The notes beneath the pieces are model-generated. The model was not told the origin of the DNA. It saw only the letters and a list, made by a program, of their open reading frames with translations, and did no database searches. A DNA stretch of 64,000 nt, taken from Hyphococcus sp. (GTDB lineage Bacteria > Pseudomonadota > Alphaproteobacteria > Caulobacterales > Parvularculaceae). The stretch is taken from assembly GCA_021776245.1 (NCBI GenBank), contig JAJFGF010000011.1, positions 1 through 64,000 on the forward strand, in the 5' to 3' direction. Within the stretch, counting starts at the first letter, position 1. Each line of letters starts with the position of its first letter. Shown piece by piece: positions 1 to 8,794 of this stretch. A program made the position numbers and the translations under genes.

Positions 1-299
1 GTCAAGATATTGGTTAGCGCGCCTTCGCGCGCGGGCCGCGAATGCGGTCAAGATATTGGTTAGCGCGCCTTCGCGCGCGGGCCGCGAATGCGGTCAAGAT
101 ATTGGTTAGCGCGCCTTCGCGCGCGGGCCGCGAATGCGGTCAAGATATTGGTTAGCGCGCCTTCGCGCGCGGGCCGCGAAGGCGGTCGAGATATTGGTCA
201 GCGCGCCTTCGCGCGCGGGCCGCGAAGGCGGTCGAGATTATAGTCAGCGCGCCTTCGCGCGCGGGCTGCGAAGGCGGTCGAGATTATAGTCAGCGCGCC
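1..299. repeat. 46-bp tandem repeat array, about 6.5 units
   Basis: Units begin at 1, 47, 93, 139, 185, 231 and 277, the last one partial. The first four are nearly identical; units 5 and 6 diverge (GTCAAGATATTGG becomes GTCGAGATTATAG). Each unit contains a GCGCG-ccttcg-CGCGC inverted repeat that could form a hairpin. The array starts at the first base of the window, so it probably continues to the left. There are no unique spacers, so this is not a CRISPR array. It lies just downstream of the TetR gene that ends at 325. Confidence 0.95.
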
Positions 300-324
300 G
301 CTTCTTAAATTTGATCTGTCCGGT

Positions 325-1074
325 TTATGCGGCGCCCAGATAGCCAAGCACGACGCGGCGGATTTCAGCCTTATATGCTGATGCTGATTTTATGCCCGGA
401 TCGACCAGCCGGACGCCGGTTTTGACCGCATCGCGCGGCAGTCCGCCGACGATCGACAGCGTAATCAACGCCGCTGTTTTCGGATCGGAATGCGACATTT
501 CCCCCTTTTTTTCGACGAGTAATTGATGCAGCGCATTATAAAACGCACCGTTCATTTCTTTGGCGCGAGCCCAAAACGGTTCCGAAGATTTCGCTGACGA
601 CAAAAACCCTTGCGCCCGAATGAACGCCGCATTGGCAAATGTATGATCGATGAGGCAATCGACAAATCGCGACAGCGTCTTTGCCAATGGCGCCCGCTTG
701 GCGAGTCCCTCTTCAAATATCGGCAGGATCATCGCTTCGAGTTTTTCGCAGCGCGCATCATACATGGCAAAAAGCGCCGCGTCCTTGTCACTGAACCTCC
801 CGTAAAATGCGCCTACCGAACATTTCGCCTGACGGGTGATCTCACTGACTGTCGCATCGTCATATGCGCCTTTGGCGACAAGTTTGGTTACGGCTTTAAG
901 GATGCGGTTAAAAGTTTGCTCGCTTCGGTTCTGTTGCGGCGCGCGCACAGGTGATTTGCGCGCAGCCGCTGCCACCCGCGCTTTCTCAGGCGTTTTTTGG
1001 CGCGGTTTTTTGCCGGTCTTCTTTTTGACCGCCTTCTTTTTGACCGCCCTCTTTTTGACCGCCTGGCCGGGCAT
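325..1074 (-). CDS. TetR family regulator with lysine-rich N-terminal tail
   Basis: Transcriptional repressor-type protein of about 249 residues. The start is placed at the ATG at 1074, because the longer reading frame runs through the divergent gene at 1142. The first 35 or so residues are a Lys/Ala/Val-rich tail (repeats like AVKKK) resembling the histone H1-like tails of some alphaproteobacterial DNA-binding proteins. A TetR helix-turn-helix follows (ATVSEITRQAKCSVGAFYGRF), then a helical ligand-binding region. The gene is divergent from a CPBP protease gene, and a 17-bp palindrome at 1106-1122 in the short intergenic region is a likely operator. The fold assignment is firm; the ligand is unknown. 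Confidence 0.88.
   Translation of the reverse strand: MPGQAVKKRAVKKKAVKKKTGKKPRQKTPEKARVAAAARKSPVRAPQQNRSEQTFNRILKAVTKLVAKGAYDDATVSEITRQAKCSVGAFYGRFSDKDAALFAMYDARCEKLEAMILPIFEEGLAKRAPLAKTLSRFVDCLIDHTFANAAFIRAQGFLSSAKSSEPFWARAKEMNGAFYNALHQLLVEKKGEMSHSDPKTAALITLSIVGGLPRDAVKTGVRLVDPGIKSASAYKAEIRRVVLGYLGAA
1019..1063 (-). repeat. Three tandem 15-bp units inside the TetR tail
   Basis: Units at 1019-1033, 1034-1048 and 1049-1063 read ttctttttgaccgcc on the plus strand, with one change in the third. They are in frame and encode the Lys-Lys-Lys-Ala-Val type repeats of the regulator's basic tail. A 15-bp period allows the tail to grow or shrink by five residues through slippage. Confidence 0.9.
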
Positions 1075-1105
1075 AAAATCTCGATCTTGACAAAATCCAA
1101 TATCC

Positions 1106-1122
1106 GAATTAGATTCTAATTC
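1106..1122. promoter_or_regulatory. Candidate TetR operator (GAATTAG-ATT-CTAATTC)
   Basis: A perfect 7-bp inverted repeat with a 3-bp centre lies in the 67-bp gap between the divergent TetR gene (start 1074) and CPBP gene (start 1142). Size and position fit a TetR-dimer operator controlling both genes. The palindrome is seen directly; the role is inferred. Confidence 0.6.
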
Positions 1123-1141
1123 TGTTTTTGGAGAGCTGTCA

Positions 1142-1795
1142 ATGCGCATTAACGCGTTTACCGACCTGATCCTTTTGGGGATTGTCTTTTGGGCGGTCTG
1201 GTCCTTGCGCTTTTTCGGCGTCGCCGATGTCGGCCTTTTATCGATGGTCGCCGGCGTCGGCGCGGGCGCCCTGTTGCTCGCCATGCGCAAAGAACACTGG
1301 CGCGATATTGGATTGAAATCCGGCGGCAATCTGGGATGGACCCTCGCCCGCGCCGGCGAGTTCGCTCTTCTTGTCCTCGCCGTCAGCGCCCTGGGCATCG
1401 GCATTGCGACAGCTATCGGTCACCCGCCCGCAACCTCTTCTGTCATCACCGGTCAACCGCAAACGCTGCCGGGATTTCTGCTCGATATCTTATTCGGCGT
1501 CTGGATTGGCGCAGCGCTTGGCGAAGAGATTTTCTTTCGCGGATTCCTGTTGTCGAAATTCCGGACATTATTTGGCGGCGGCCGCATCGCGCTGGCGCTC
1601 GCCATCCTCGCCCAGGCGATCTGGTTCGGCGCCGGGCACGCATCCCAGGGGCTCAGCGGCATGATCGTCACCGGCGCCATTGGTTTCGCGCTCGCCATTT
1701 TCTTTGTCACCCGCGCGCGCGGATCGCTCATCCCGCTGATACTCGGGCACGGGTTCGTCAATACGGTTACATTGACGATTGCGTTTTTTAATTAA
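1142..1795 (+). CDS. CPBP family intramembrane metalloprotease
   Basis: A 217-residue multi-pass membrane protein with the family motifs in order: EEIFFRG (glutamate pair and arginine), a histidine in GAGHASQG, and HGFVN near the C-terminus. The CPBP (Abi/CaaX-like) family comprises intramembrane proteases, some involved in prenyl-protein processing or bacteriocin self-immunity. About five or six hydrophobic segments are visible. The gene is divergent from a TetR gene across a palindrome, so it is probably the regulated target. Substrate unknown. Confidence 0.88.
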   Translation: MRINAFTDLILLGIVFWAVWSLRFFGVADVGLLSMVAGVGAGALLLAMRKEHWRDIGLKSGGNLGWTLARAGEFALLVLAVSALGIGIATAIGHPPATSSVITGQPQTLPGFLLDILFGVWIGAALGEEIFFRGFLLSKFRTLFGGGRIALALAILAQAIWFGAGHASQGLSGMIVTGAIGFALAIFFVTRARGSLIPLILGHGFVNTVTLTIAFFN

Positions 1796-1872
1796 GGTTG
1801 CGGCGTGCTGGTGATGTGTCGCAAAGGGCGTTTTGCGGCGGCTCAATAACGTCGGTGCGGAAATCAACTTTT

Positions 1873-3009
1873 TTACTCGCCGAGTTCCGCAAGCGCGCGC
1901 GCCGCTCTTATGTGACCGGATTCCAGGCGCAGCGCCCGCTCAAATTCCTTGCGGGCGTCTTCAGTCCGTTCGGCCGTCGCAAAGGCGCGGCCCAGGCCGA
2001 AAGCTGAATCCGCGGCATCGGGATTATCCGCTGCATTGCGTTCGAGCAGTGCAATTGCCGTTTCCAAATCGTTCATTTTTAACAGTTGATAGCCGATCAC
2101 TTCTGACGCCACGCGCGTATCTTCTTCCGGATAGGCAAGCCGAAAACGCTGATATGTCCACAATACGGCCTGCGCGTCGCCGCGCTGAAAATAGAGCTGT
2201 TCCATGAATGCCTGAATCCGGTTGCGTTTATATTGCGGCGGCGAAAACCATTCCACAGGAATATCAACATTCACGTCGATGGAGCCCCATTGCATCGAAT
2301 TCATGACCTCGCCTGTCGCAATATTAGTCTCGACAAAGCGATGCGGGAACTTCACGCCGGCGATTTCACGATAATCGCTGACGCGATTTTCCGACGCCAC
2401 CGCCGCACCAAACGCATGCACCGGCGCCGCCTGCCGCTCTGCTGCGGTCAGAAATGTCTGCTGATCAAAAAAACTGTCGGTGACAAACCCGTCCATCATC
2501 GTCAGGCGGATCTGATAGGCTGGCTTGCCGGCGATCATCGCTTCGCCGATCAGCTCTACTTTGTGGCCCTTGGCTGCATAATCGAGAAATGGCCCGTCAA
2601 CTTCTGCATGATGCCGGGAAGCGGCGGAAGCGGCCCCCACGGTGCGCACCACCAGGCCAGGGTCTTTATACCATTCCCACGCGGCGCCGTCATAACCCTC
2701 CATGAAATCCGGTTCATCTTGCGGGTCAACGAGACCGACAAGTTTGTAATAGGGCCGCATCAGCATCATTGACGCTTTTCCGTCAGTAGAAAAGTCGCCT
2801 TCCTGATAAAGCCCCTTCGAAAAAACGACAGTGCGGATATTGCGCAAAGCGGTCTCGCCGCCGCGCGCCTCGATATGCCGGGTAATCACCCAATCCGCGT
2901 CAATATGTGCGTCATTGGCGCAGGCGGCAGGCCCCGCCGCAGCGCCAAGGATAAAGGCGCATAGAAAAATGGCTCTGTCGGTTGCAGAACGTATCGCAGG
3001 GCAGATCAA
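1873..3009 (-). CDS. Secreted protein with lipid-carrier-like N-terminus and TPR C-terminus
   Basis: About 378 residues. I prefer the TTG start at 3009 because a GGAGG lies five bases upstream; an ATG at 3051 extends the frame but has no ribosome site. A signal peptide (RAIFLCAFILGAAAGPAACA) is followed by a domain beginning HIEARGGETALRNIRT, which resembles outer-membrane lipoprotein-sorting/LolA-like proteins. The C-terminal 110 residues form TPR-like helices (DNPDAADSAFGLGRAFATAERTED is typical; shown here as two stretches: DNPDAADSAFGLG and RAFATAERTED). Divergent from the wHTH-TPR regulator at 3121. Function not known. Confidence 0.75.
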   Translation of the reverse strand: MICPAIRSATDRAIFLCAFILGAAAGPAACANDAHIDADWVITRHIEARGGETALRNIRTVVFSKGLYQEGDFSTDGKASMMLMRPYYKLVGLVDPQDEPDFMEGYDGAAWEWYKDPGLVVRTVGAASAASRHHAEVDGPFLDYAAKGHKVELIGEAMIAGKPAYQIRLTMMDGFVTDSFFDQQTFLTAAERQAAPVHAFGAAVASENRVSDYREIAGVKFPHRFVETNIATGEVMNSMQWGSIDVNVDIPVEWFSPPQYKRNRIQAFMEQLYFQRGDAQAVLWTYQRFRLAYPEEDTRVASEVIGYQLLKMNDLETAIALLERNAADNPDAADSAFGLGRAFATAERTEDARKEFERALRLESGHIRAARALAELGE

Positions 3010-3120
3010 GGGAACCTCCAAACTGTTCGAACAGCTGAACGCTGGCGTCATTGGTTTGATTTCACAAGCGCTGAAAGATAAGAATTAGGTAAGAAAACAC
3101 GAGAGAAACCTGAGGCCAAT

Positions 3121-4539
3121 ATGCCGGATGACCATCAATGCGCTGATGTTGCAACGCGCCCGGCGACGGCGCTGACATTCATGAAATCCGGGCCGTTCAC
3201 GCTGGATCGCGAACGGCGGCGCCTCGTGCGGGAAGGCGCTGAGGTCAAAATTGGCGGGCTGCCGCTGCAGATCCTTGAGCTCCTGCTTGCAGCGCCCGGC
3301 AAAGTGGTGACGCGCGCTGCACTAAAATCGGCGCTTTGGCCAAATTCGGATCGCATCGATACGGAACGGCGTCTCAACACCGCCATGCGCGCGTTGCGCG
3401 GTGCGCTCGGCGATGCGGCTGACGCGCCCCATTATATCGAGACATTGCGCGGTTGCGGCTACCGCTGGATTGGCGAAGAAAATGCGGCGGCGCCAGTGCA
3501 AACGCCGGCGCCGGGTTTGTGGCGGCGCGCAGCCGCCATCGCCGCATGCCTTTTGTTGGCAATTGCTGGCTCAGTTCCCGGGACGCTGCGTGACGGCGCC
3601 TTGACGCAGGACCAAAGAGAACGCTTTCTTCACGTCACGTCGATCGCCGCGACAAATCCCGACGACGCCGCAGCTGAACTTGATGCGCTGATTGCAGAAC
3701 GGCCAGATCATCGCGCCGCGCGGATTTTAAGGGCCGAATTTTCTATGCGCGCCTGGCGCGCGGCGCCGGACGAAAAACATCTTGCCGAAGCCAGGAAAAC
3801 GCTCGCGGCCATGCGCACCGCCTATCGCGGCGATCCGGATATCGACGTCTTCGACGCAGAGCTGGCTCTCCTTACAGATTGGGACTGGAACCAGGCGAAG
3901 CGGCTTTACCGTCGCGCACTGCGCCAAAACCCCGATCATCTCGGCGCGCGCCGGGGTCTTGCATGGCTCTATCTCAGTGCAGGGATGAAAGACAAAGCCT
4001 GGACGGCGCTGGACAACGTACTCCAGTCCGCAACGTTGACCGACAGCACACGCGCCGATCTTGGCTGGTGGCTGATCCGCATGGAGCGCGCAGATCTTGC
4101 CGTCGAAATGTGCCGCAACGGGCGAGACAGCCACATCAATCTTTTGTCATGCCGTCACACAGCGCTTACGCGCAGGGGCGCCGTCAGTGAGGCGCGCGAC
4201 GTCGCGATCCTTATACTTGAGAAGCTGAACGCCGAACCGCAACTGATCGCTTCAATAAAGGCGGCGGCGCCGCAAGCCGGCTATCAGCGATTTCTTGAAT
4301 GGCGCGTCGATCATTTCCTGCCCCAAGCCGCCATCATGCAAAGCCGCTGGTTTCAGCTGGCCCAGCTTCAGGCGGAGGCGGGATCTCTTGACGCCGCCAT
4401 GGCGAGCCTCGAACAAGCCTACGCGACGCGCGACCCATCGATGGTTAAGCTCGCATCAACATTCGAGTTTACCGGCCTCACCGCATCGCGCCGTTACCAG
4501 ATGATGTTGAGCGAGATATACAAGGGCCGCGATGGTTGA
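3121..4539 (+). CDS. Winged-helix (OmpR C-terminal type) regulator with TM and TPR region
   Basis: 472 residues; GAGG lies five bases before the ATG. Residues 20-115 form a Trans_reg_C winged helix (from FTLDRERRRLVREG to IETLRGCGYRWIGE), as in CadC/ToxR-type membrane regulators. A single membrane segment near 137-155 (AAAIAACLLLAIAGSV) leads to a periplasmic helical TPR region (NPDHLGARRGLAWLYLSAGM). It would bind DNA from the membrane and sense through the TPR part. Divergence from the TPR protein at 1873-3009 suggests that gene as a target. It has no phosphoacceptor receiver domain. Confidence 0.85.
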   Translation: MPDDHQCADVATRPATALTFMKSGPFTLDRERRRLVREGAEVKIGGLPLQILELLLAAPGKVVTRAALKSALWPNSDRIDTERRLNTAMRALRGALGDAADAPHYIETLRGCGYRWIGEENAAAPVQTPAPGLWRRAAAIAACLLLAIAGSVPGTLRDGALTQDQRERFLHVTSIAATNPDDAAAELDALIAERPDHRAARILRAEFSMRAWRAAPDEKHLAEARKTLAAMRTAYRGDPDIDVFDAELALLTDWDWNQAKRLYRRALRQNPDHLGARRGLAWLYLSAGMKDKAWTALDNVLQSATLTDSTRADLGWWLIRMERADLAVEMCRNGRDSHINLLSCRHTALTRRGAVSEARDVAILILEKLNAEPQLIASIKAAAPQAGYQRFLEWRVDHFLPQAAIMQSRWFQLAQLQAEAGSLDAAMASLEQAYATRDPSMVKLASTFEFTGLTASRRYQMMLSEIYKGRDG

Positions 4540-4624
4540 ACGCTGTGTCGATGGTCCGCGTTAAGGAGCGCGCAGTCGATGTTGCGTATCCGGCATTAAT
4601 TGATTTGGACAATTGCGATTTTAC

Positions 4625-5860
4625 TCATCGCATGCCGTCCAATTCAGGGTCCACAAACTCCGAGCGCTGACCCGAATGCTTTTTGCTTTCCCGGATCGCG
4701 TTGCGAATTTCATCGAGCATGCGGTGGGGGCCGAATATATGGCGAACGCGCTCGGCTTCGCCGCCGCCCATCTCTTTGAGGTCAATATCACCGATATCGA
4801 AAACGCGTTGCCACCACCATTGCCTTATATCGGTATCGACAATGCGCTGAAGATTGATCCGCTGCTGCAGACTGTTGAAGACGCCGCCGATTGTAATCAG
4901 CGTTGCGTCAAATGTTTCTGTATCCCGGATAATTGCGTATCGCCAACTGCTCCAGAACAGAATATGCGGAAAATAAAAACCGCTTGCCAATGTCAGGGGA
5001 ATAAATCCAACGGCTGCCAGGCCATGATGCGGCGATAAATTGTAAACCGGAGACAACCAGTCGAACCAGCTTGTCGCAAGCACTGAAAAAACGCCTGCCA
5101 GAATGGCGAGCCTTGCGCCATTTCGTAACAGGACCGGCAGCACGGGAAGATTGTTCACCCTGCGCGCGGCAAACCGCAAGACGACCCAAACGCCAAATAT
5201 TACACCGAGAGTGAGGATCGTATTGTTCCGCGCCAGATCGTAATAGGCTTCCAGCCATCGCGGGAAGGAAACGATGAACCGCTCTAAAGGTTCAACAACA
5301 AACGCAAGCGGGCTCGCAATCATCGCCTGCGTTGCTGATTGCAACGCTGACGACCAGTTTTCTGCGCTCTGGGGTACGCTTCTGATCGACCAGGCCGCCC
5401 ATCCGATAAAATACAATAGCGTTAGCGCCGCCATCAGAACCGGCCACCATATGGCATGCCAGGCGAATGATCGTTTTACGCCGCTCGGAAACAGAGATTC
5501 TTCCAGGAGGCCCTTCTCACCGTCACAAAGTCGATTGAGATGGATATCCCGCAATAAAACCAGCCAATGCACGCCTGTGTCATAGATAAGCTTTTCATGT
5601 TTGCTGCGCCTGAGTAACGCACGCGTACGGCGGCCATTAGAGTAAAAAGAAAACGAAAGCTCCGCCCAAAACCACGCCATGCTCAACGACGCCCAGCCGA
5701 CCCAGGTCCACGACATGGGGTGACCAAGTTTTAAAATGATCGATTGCGTGAGCGTGCTGTTCGGTGCGCTTTGCGGGCCGCCGAACCAGAACGCCAGCGC
5801 CTCTACAATCAATGTGACCAGCAGCAGGCCCCACCGGAAATATCGCGCGCGTTTAAACAT
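4625..5860 (-). CDS. Multi-pass membrane protein with bacterial PH-like C-terminal domain
   Basis: 411 residues. The ATG at 5860 is preceded by GGGAGGGG. It has about seven hydrophobic segments. The final 90 residues (INLQRIVDTDIRQWWWQRVF, then GDIDLKE and a C-terminal RHIFGPHRMLDEIRNAIRES) show the pattern of the bacterial PH (bPH2/YdbS-like) domain. That domain usually lies beside membrane helices and its role is poorly known. The last residues are charged and hydrophilic. No operon partner is evident. The PH assignment is by pattern only. Confidence 0.6.
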   Translation of the reverse strand: MFKRARYFRWGLLLVTLIVEALAFWFGGPQSAPNSTLTQSIILKLGHPMSWTWVGWASLSMAWFWAELSFSFYSNGRRTRALLRRSKHEKLIYDTGVHWLVLLRDIHLNRLCDGEKGLLEESLFPSGVKRSFAWHAIWWPVLMAALTLLYFIGWAAWSIRSVPQSAENWSSALQSATQAMIASPLAFVVEPLERFIVSFPRWLEAYYDLARNNTILTLGVIFGVWVVLRFAARRVNNLPVLPVLLRNGARLAILAGVFSVLATSWFDWLSPVYNLSPHHGLAAVGFIPLTLASGFYFPHILFWSSWRYAIIRDTETFDATLITIGGVFNSLQQRINLQRIVDTDIRQWWWQRVFDIGDIDLKEMGGGEAERVRHIFGPHRMLDEIRNAIRESKKHSGQRSEFVDPELDGMR

Positions 5861-6125
5861 GTCCCCTCCCGCAAGATCATATAATCACTGGGAAGTCCGA
5901 CAACAAATACTATATTCCCCTTGGCCGGGGCCGGATCGGCGCTTGATCTCAAAAGCCTTTGAATTTCATTCACCTACCGGGTTGATCGCGGCTAAAACAA
6001 GCTCGCGCCGAAACCGCATGGCTGCGCCCGCCGCCCCTCACCGCAACAGCGCAAAACACATATTGATATGGGTCGGCCTTTTCGTGTAGGCCGGCACACG
6101 CCGCGAACAGGCAGTGAGGGCCATC

Positions 6126-7376
6126 ATGAAAACAGTATCAAGGACTGGGGCGCTGGCTGGGGCGCTTTCCGGGGCATGCGCCATGGCGTGGTCGTCACTT
6201 GCATTGGCTGCAGACCATGCAGACGCGGCGGTCGGGTTTTTACCCCTGTCAATTGAAGATGGTCAATTGACAGGGCAAGGCGCCGACAGGCTAAGAGAAA
6301 ATCTCGCAAATGCGCAATTCATCCTGATCGGTGAAGATCACGGGTTTGCCGACCCGCCGATATTTTCTTTGGCGCTCGCAAAAGCCGCGCGCGAATATGG
6401 CGTCACACATCACGTGGCGGAGATAGGCCCCCTCACCGATCACTAGGTGACAGGCATCCTGAATGAAGGCGGCGTTGACGGACTTGCCAAAGCGCTTGAA
6501 GGGCGCCCTCTGGCCGTTCCTTTCGTGAGCATGCGTGAGGATGCGGAACTGGCGCATTATTTTCTTAAAAACGCCGGACGGCGCCAGGATGCGCTTTGGG
6601 GTGTTGATCAGGAATTTGTTGGGGCGCCCCTGATCCTGCTCGAAGAATTAGCCGCATCGGCATGCAACGATACGGCGCGGGGGCTGGCCGAAACGCTCCT
6701 TGAAAAAGAGCAAAATGCGTTTGCCGCCGGCGCGCAGGGCGAAATGCTTCTTTTTGCCGCCGATGGCGACGCCTTCACAGCATTGCATGAAGCGTTTTCT
6801 GCCTGTCGCGACGCGGCGCCCATCATCACCGGGCTCGAGGAAAGCGCAAAAATCTATCAGCTGTTTTCGGTTGACGGTTTTTTCAGCAACGCGCGCCGGG
6901 TCGCACTCATTCGCCAACAGTTTCTCGAAAATTATCGAGCGTCAAAGAAAAAGGCGCCGCGCGCGCTGATCAAACTGGGCGCCTATCATGCTGGCCTCGG
7001 CACGACGCCAGTAAACACATTTGATATTGGCTCGCTGACAGAAGGCATCGCTGCGTCTAACGGTCTTGAAGTGCTGCGCATTGCTTTTTTCCCGCTGGGC
7101 GGCCAACAGACATCGGTTAGCCTGGCGCCGGGGCAAGCTTTTTCAACCGGGGAATTCCACTCCAGGGATATTGAAACCTTGCTGCAACAGATTGGCGCGG
7201 CCCCCGATGATGTGGGCGGCGCCGGCTGGACATTGATTTCGACGGCTGACGTCCGCGCGTCGCTTGGACGCAAGGGGCTCGCTGACCTTTCGAACGATAT
7301 GCGCTTTATTGTGCTTGGATTTGACTACCTCGTGACAACGCGCAGCGCGCAAGGGGCAACGCCCCTCGCCCGTTGA
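6126..7376 (+). pseudogene. EreA/ChaN-like exported protein interrupted by an in-frame TAG
   Basis: One continuous frame of 417 codons from the ATG at 6126 (GAGGG five bases upstream) to 7376 is broken by TAG at 6444-6446, followed at once by GTG. Before the stop lie a signal peptide (LAGALSGACAMAWSSLALAA) and the motif FILIGEDHGFADPP, resembling the GE-x-HG motif of erythromycin-esterase/ChaN-type proteins. After it the protein continues without frame change (alpha-helical, ending in FIVLGFDYLVTTRSA). Possible readings are a recent nonsense mutation, a base-call error, reinitiation at the GTG, or suppression. If intact it would be a periplasmic hydrolase-like or heme-binding-like protein; function uncertain. 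Confidence 0.75.
6244..6275. repeat. Perfect 13-bp inverted repeat inside the interrupted gene
   Basis: CCCTGTCAATTGA at 6244-6256 and its exact complement at 6263-6275 are separated by six bases. It lies in the coding region about 120 bases after the start codon. A hairpin this strong could slow translation or attenuate transcription. The loop region also reads TTGA-N6-TCAA, an FNR/FixK-like pattern, probably by chance. Confidence 0.85.
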
Positions 7377-7511
7377 GCAAGTTCATCTGATCAATCGAAC
7401 CCGGCCAGATGGGCGCCGTCGCCGGGCCGCGAACCGGTTCTGATCTCCAACGTGCTCAATCGAGCGACATTGGTGATTGTCCGCCGATGCAAAAGACGCC
7501 ATGACTAGCGG

Positions 7512-8492
7512 ATGAAATATCTGGTGACAGGAAGCTCCGGCCATCTTGGCGAGGCGCTGATGCGCGTGCTTCAACGGCAGGGCGCGGATGTTGTCTCAAT
7601 CGATATTAAACCCGGCGCCTTCACCGATCATGTTGGCTCAATCACAGACCGGGATTTTATCAAGGCGCGGATGGACGGCGTGTCGGTCGTTTTTCACGCG
7701 GCGACGCTGCACAAGCCGCATGTTGCAACCCATTCCCGACAGGATTTCATCGATACAAATATTACCGGCACGCAAAGCCTCATTGACGCTGCGTTGAACG
7801 AAGGCGTTCACGCATTTATTTTCACCAGCACCACCAGCGCCTTTGGCGATGCGCTGACGCCGCCGCCGGGTGAGCCCGCAGCGTGGATCACGGAAGATGA
7901 GGTTCCCCGGTCGAAAAATATTTACGGCGTCACCAAGCTAGCCGCCGAAGATTTGTGCTGGCTCGCCTGGCGCAAGGACAAGTTACCCTGCATCATCTTA
8001 AGAACGTCGCGCTTCTTTCCCGAAGAGCAGGATAACGCCCATATGCGTTCTGCTTTCAGCACCGAGAACGCGCAAGCAAATGAATTCCTGCATCGGCGTG
8101 TTGACATTGAGGACGTGGTTTCCGCACACCTCCTGGCGGCGCAGCGCGCGCCGGATATTGGTTTTGGCCGCTACATCGTCAGTGCAACCTCGCCGTTCAA
8201 CCAGGATGACCTTGCCGATCTGCGCATCAAGGCGCCGGAGGTGGTTCGGCGCTACGCGGACTTCGAGAAAACGTTCAGCCAGAAAGGCTGGTCACTCTGT
8301 CCGTCGATCGACCGCGTCTATGTCAATCAAAAGGCGTGCGACGACCTTGGCTGGCGGCCGATTCATGATTTTAACGCCGTGCTTGAGCGCGTTCGCGCGG
8401 GCGGGTCGCCCTTAAGCGCACTGGCATATGAGATTGGCGTCAAAAGATATCACGAAGAGGCATTCGATGCCGGTCCCTATCCGGTGGATTAA
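7512..8492 (+). CDS. NAD-dependent epimerase/dehydratase (extended SDR)
   Basis: 326 residues with the Rossmann signature TGSSGHLG at residues 6-13, an acidic residue ending strand two (VVSIDIKPG), FTSTTSAFGD for the active-site Ser/Thr region, and the catalytic YGVTK. These are the hallmarks of extended short-chain dehydrogenases such as UDP-sugar epimerases and related reductases. The active-site Lys is followed by a substrate-binding C-terminal region. The substrate cannot be told from sequence, and it is not next to sugar genes. It runs in the same direction as the interrupted gene before it but with a 135-base gap. Confidence 0.9.
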   Translation: MKYLVTGSSGHLGEALMRVLQRQGADVVSIDIKPGAFTDHVGSITDRDFIKARMDGVSVVFHAATLHKPHVATHSRQDFIDTNITGTQSLIDAALNEGVHAFIFTSTTSAFGDALTPPPGEPAAWITEDEVPRSKNIYGVTKLAAEDLCWLAWRKDKLPCIILRTSRFFPEEQDNAHMRSAFSTENAQANEFLHRRVDIEDVVSAHLLAAQRAPDIGFGRYIVSATSPFNQDDLADLRIKAPEVVRRYADFEKTFSQKGWSLCPSIDRVYVNQKACDDLGWRPIHDFNAVLERVRAGGSPLSALAYEIGVKRYHEEAFDAGPYPVD

Positions 8493-8794
8493 TATTATTT
8501 CAACCCCGAAAAAAGCAACCCGGTCCTAAAATTCGAGCGCGCGCCTCCCCCGCAATCGCCGGAGAAGCGAAAGCCGATTGGCCGCATCAACTATTGCCTG
8601 TTGCCGCTATTGCGCGCTGCCGCTCATTGAGCGCAATCCACAAATATTTTTTTCAACATTGATTTAGGTCAACTATTGCCGCCGAAAGGCATGCTGAATT
8701 CTGTTGAAAGAAGCAATTAAGGGCGGGCCATTTCTGTTCGCATCGCAATTGCGCTCCAATTCGGACATTGGCCGGTTGATCACAGCAGAATCAA
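8493..8794. other. Intergenic region before exbD
   Basis: No coding region is convincing. It holds one candidate FNR/FixK-type box (8659-8672) and is otherwise without clear repeats or a strong terminator. Confidence 0.5.
8659..8672. promoter_or_regulatory. Candidate FNR/FnrL/FixK box TTGATttagGTCAA
   Basis: It matches the TTGAT-N4-ATCAA consensus of the Crp/Fnr redox regulators at nine of ten half-site bases and sits 123 bases before exbD. A second site with the same half-sites lies at 18930-18943. No Crp/Fnr gene is present in the window, so control by one is inference. Confidence 0.4.

Noticed and set aside
1-299. Possible CRISPR array
   Set aside because: Repeats are contiguous 46-bp units with no unique spacers and no cas genes nearby.
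1189-1791. Arg-rich frame overlapping the CPBP gene
   Set aside because: It is a frame shadow of the CPBP gene, with no family pattern and biased composition.
6068-6256. Short plus-strand frame overlapping the EreA/ChaN-like start
   Set aside because: It lies out of frame with the signal peptide and has no supporting motif.
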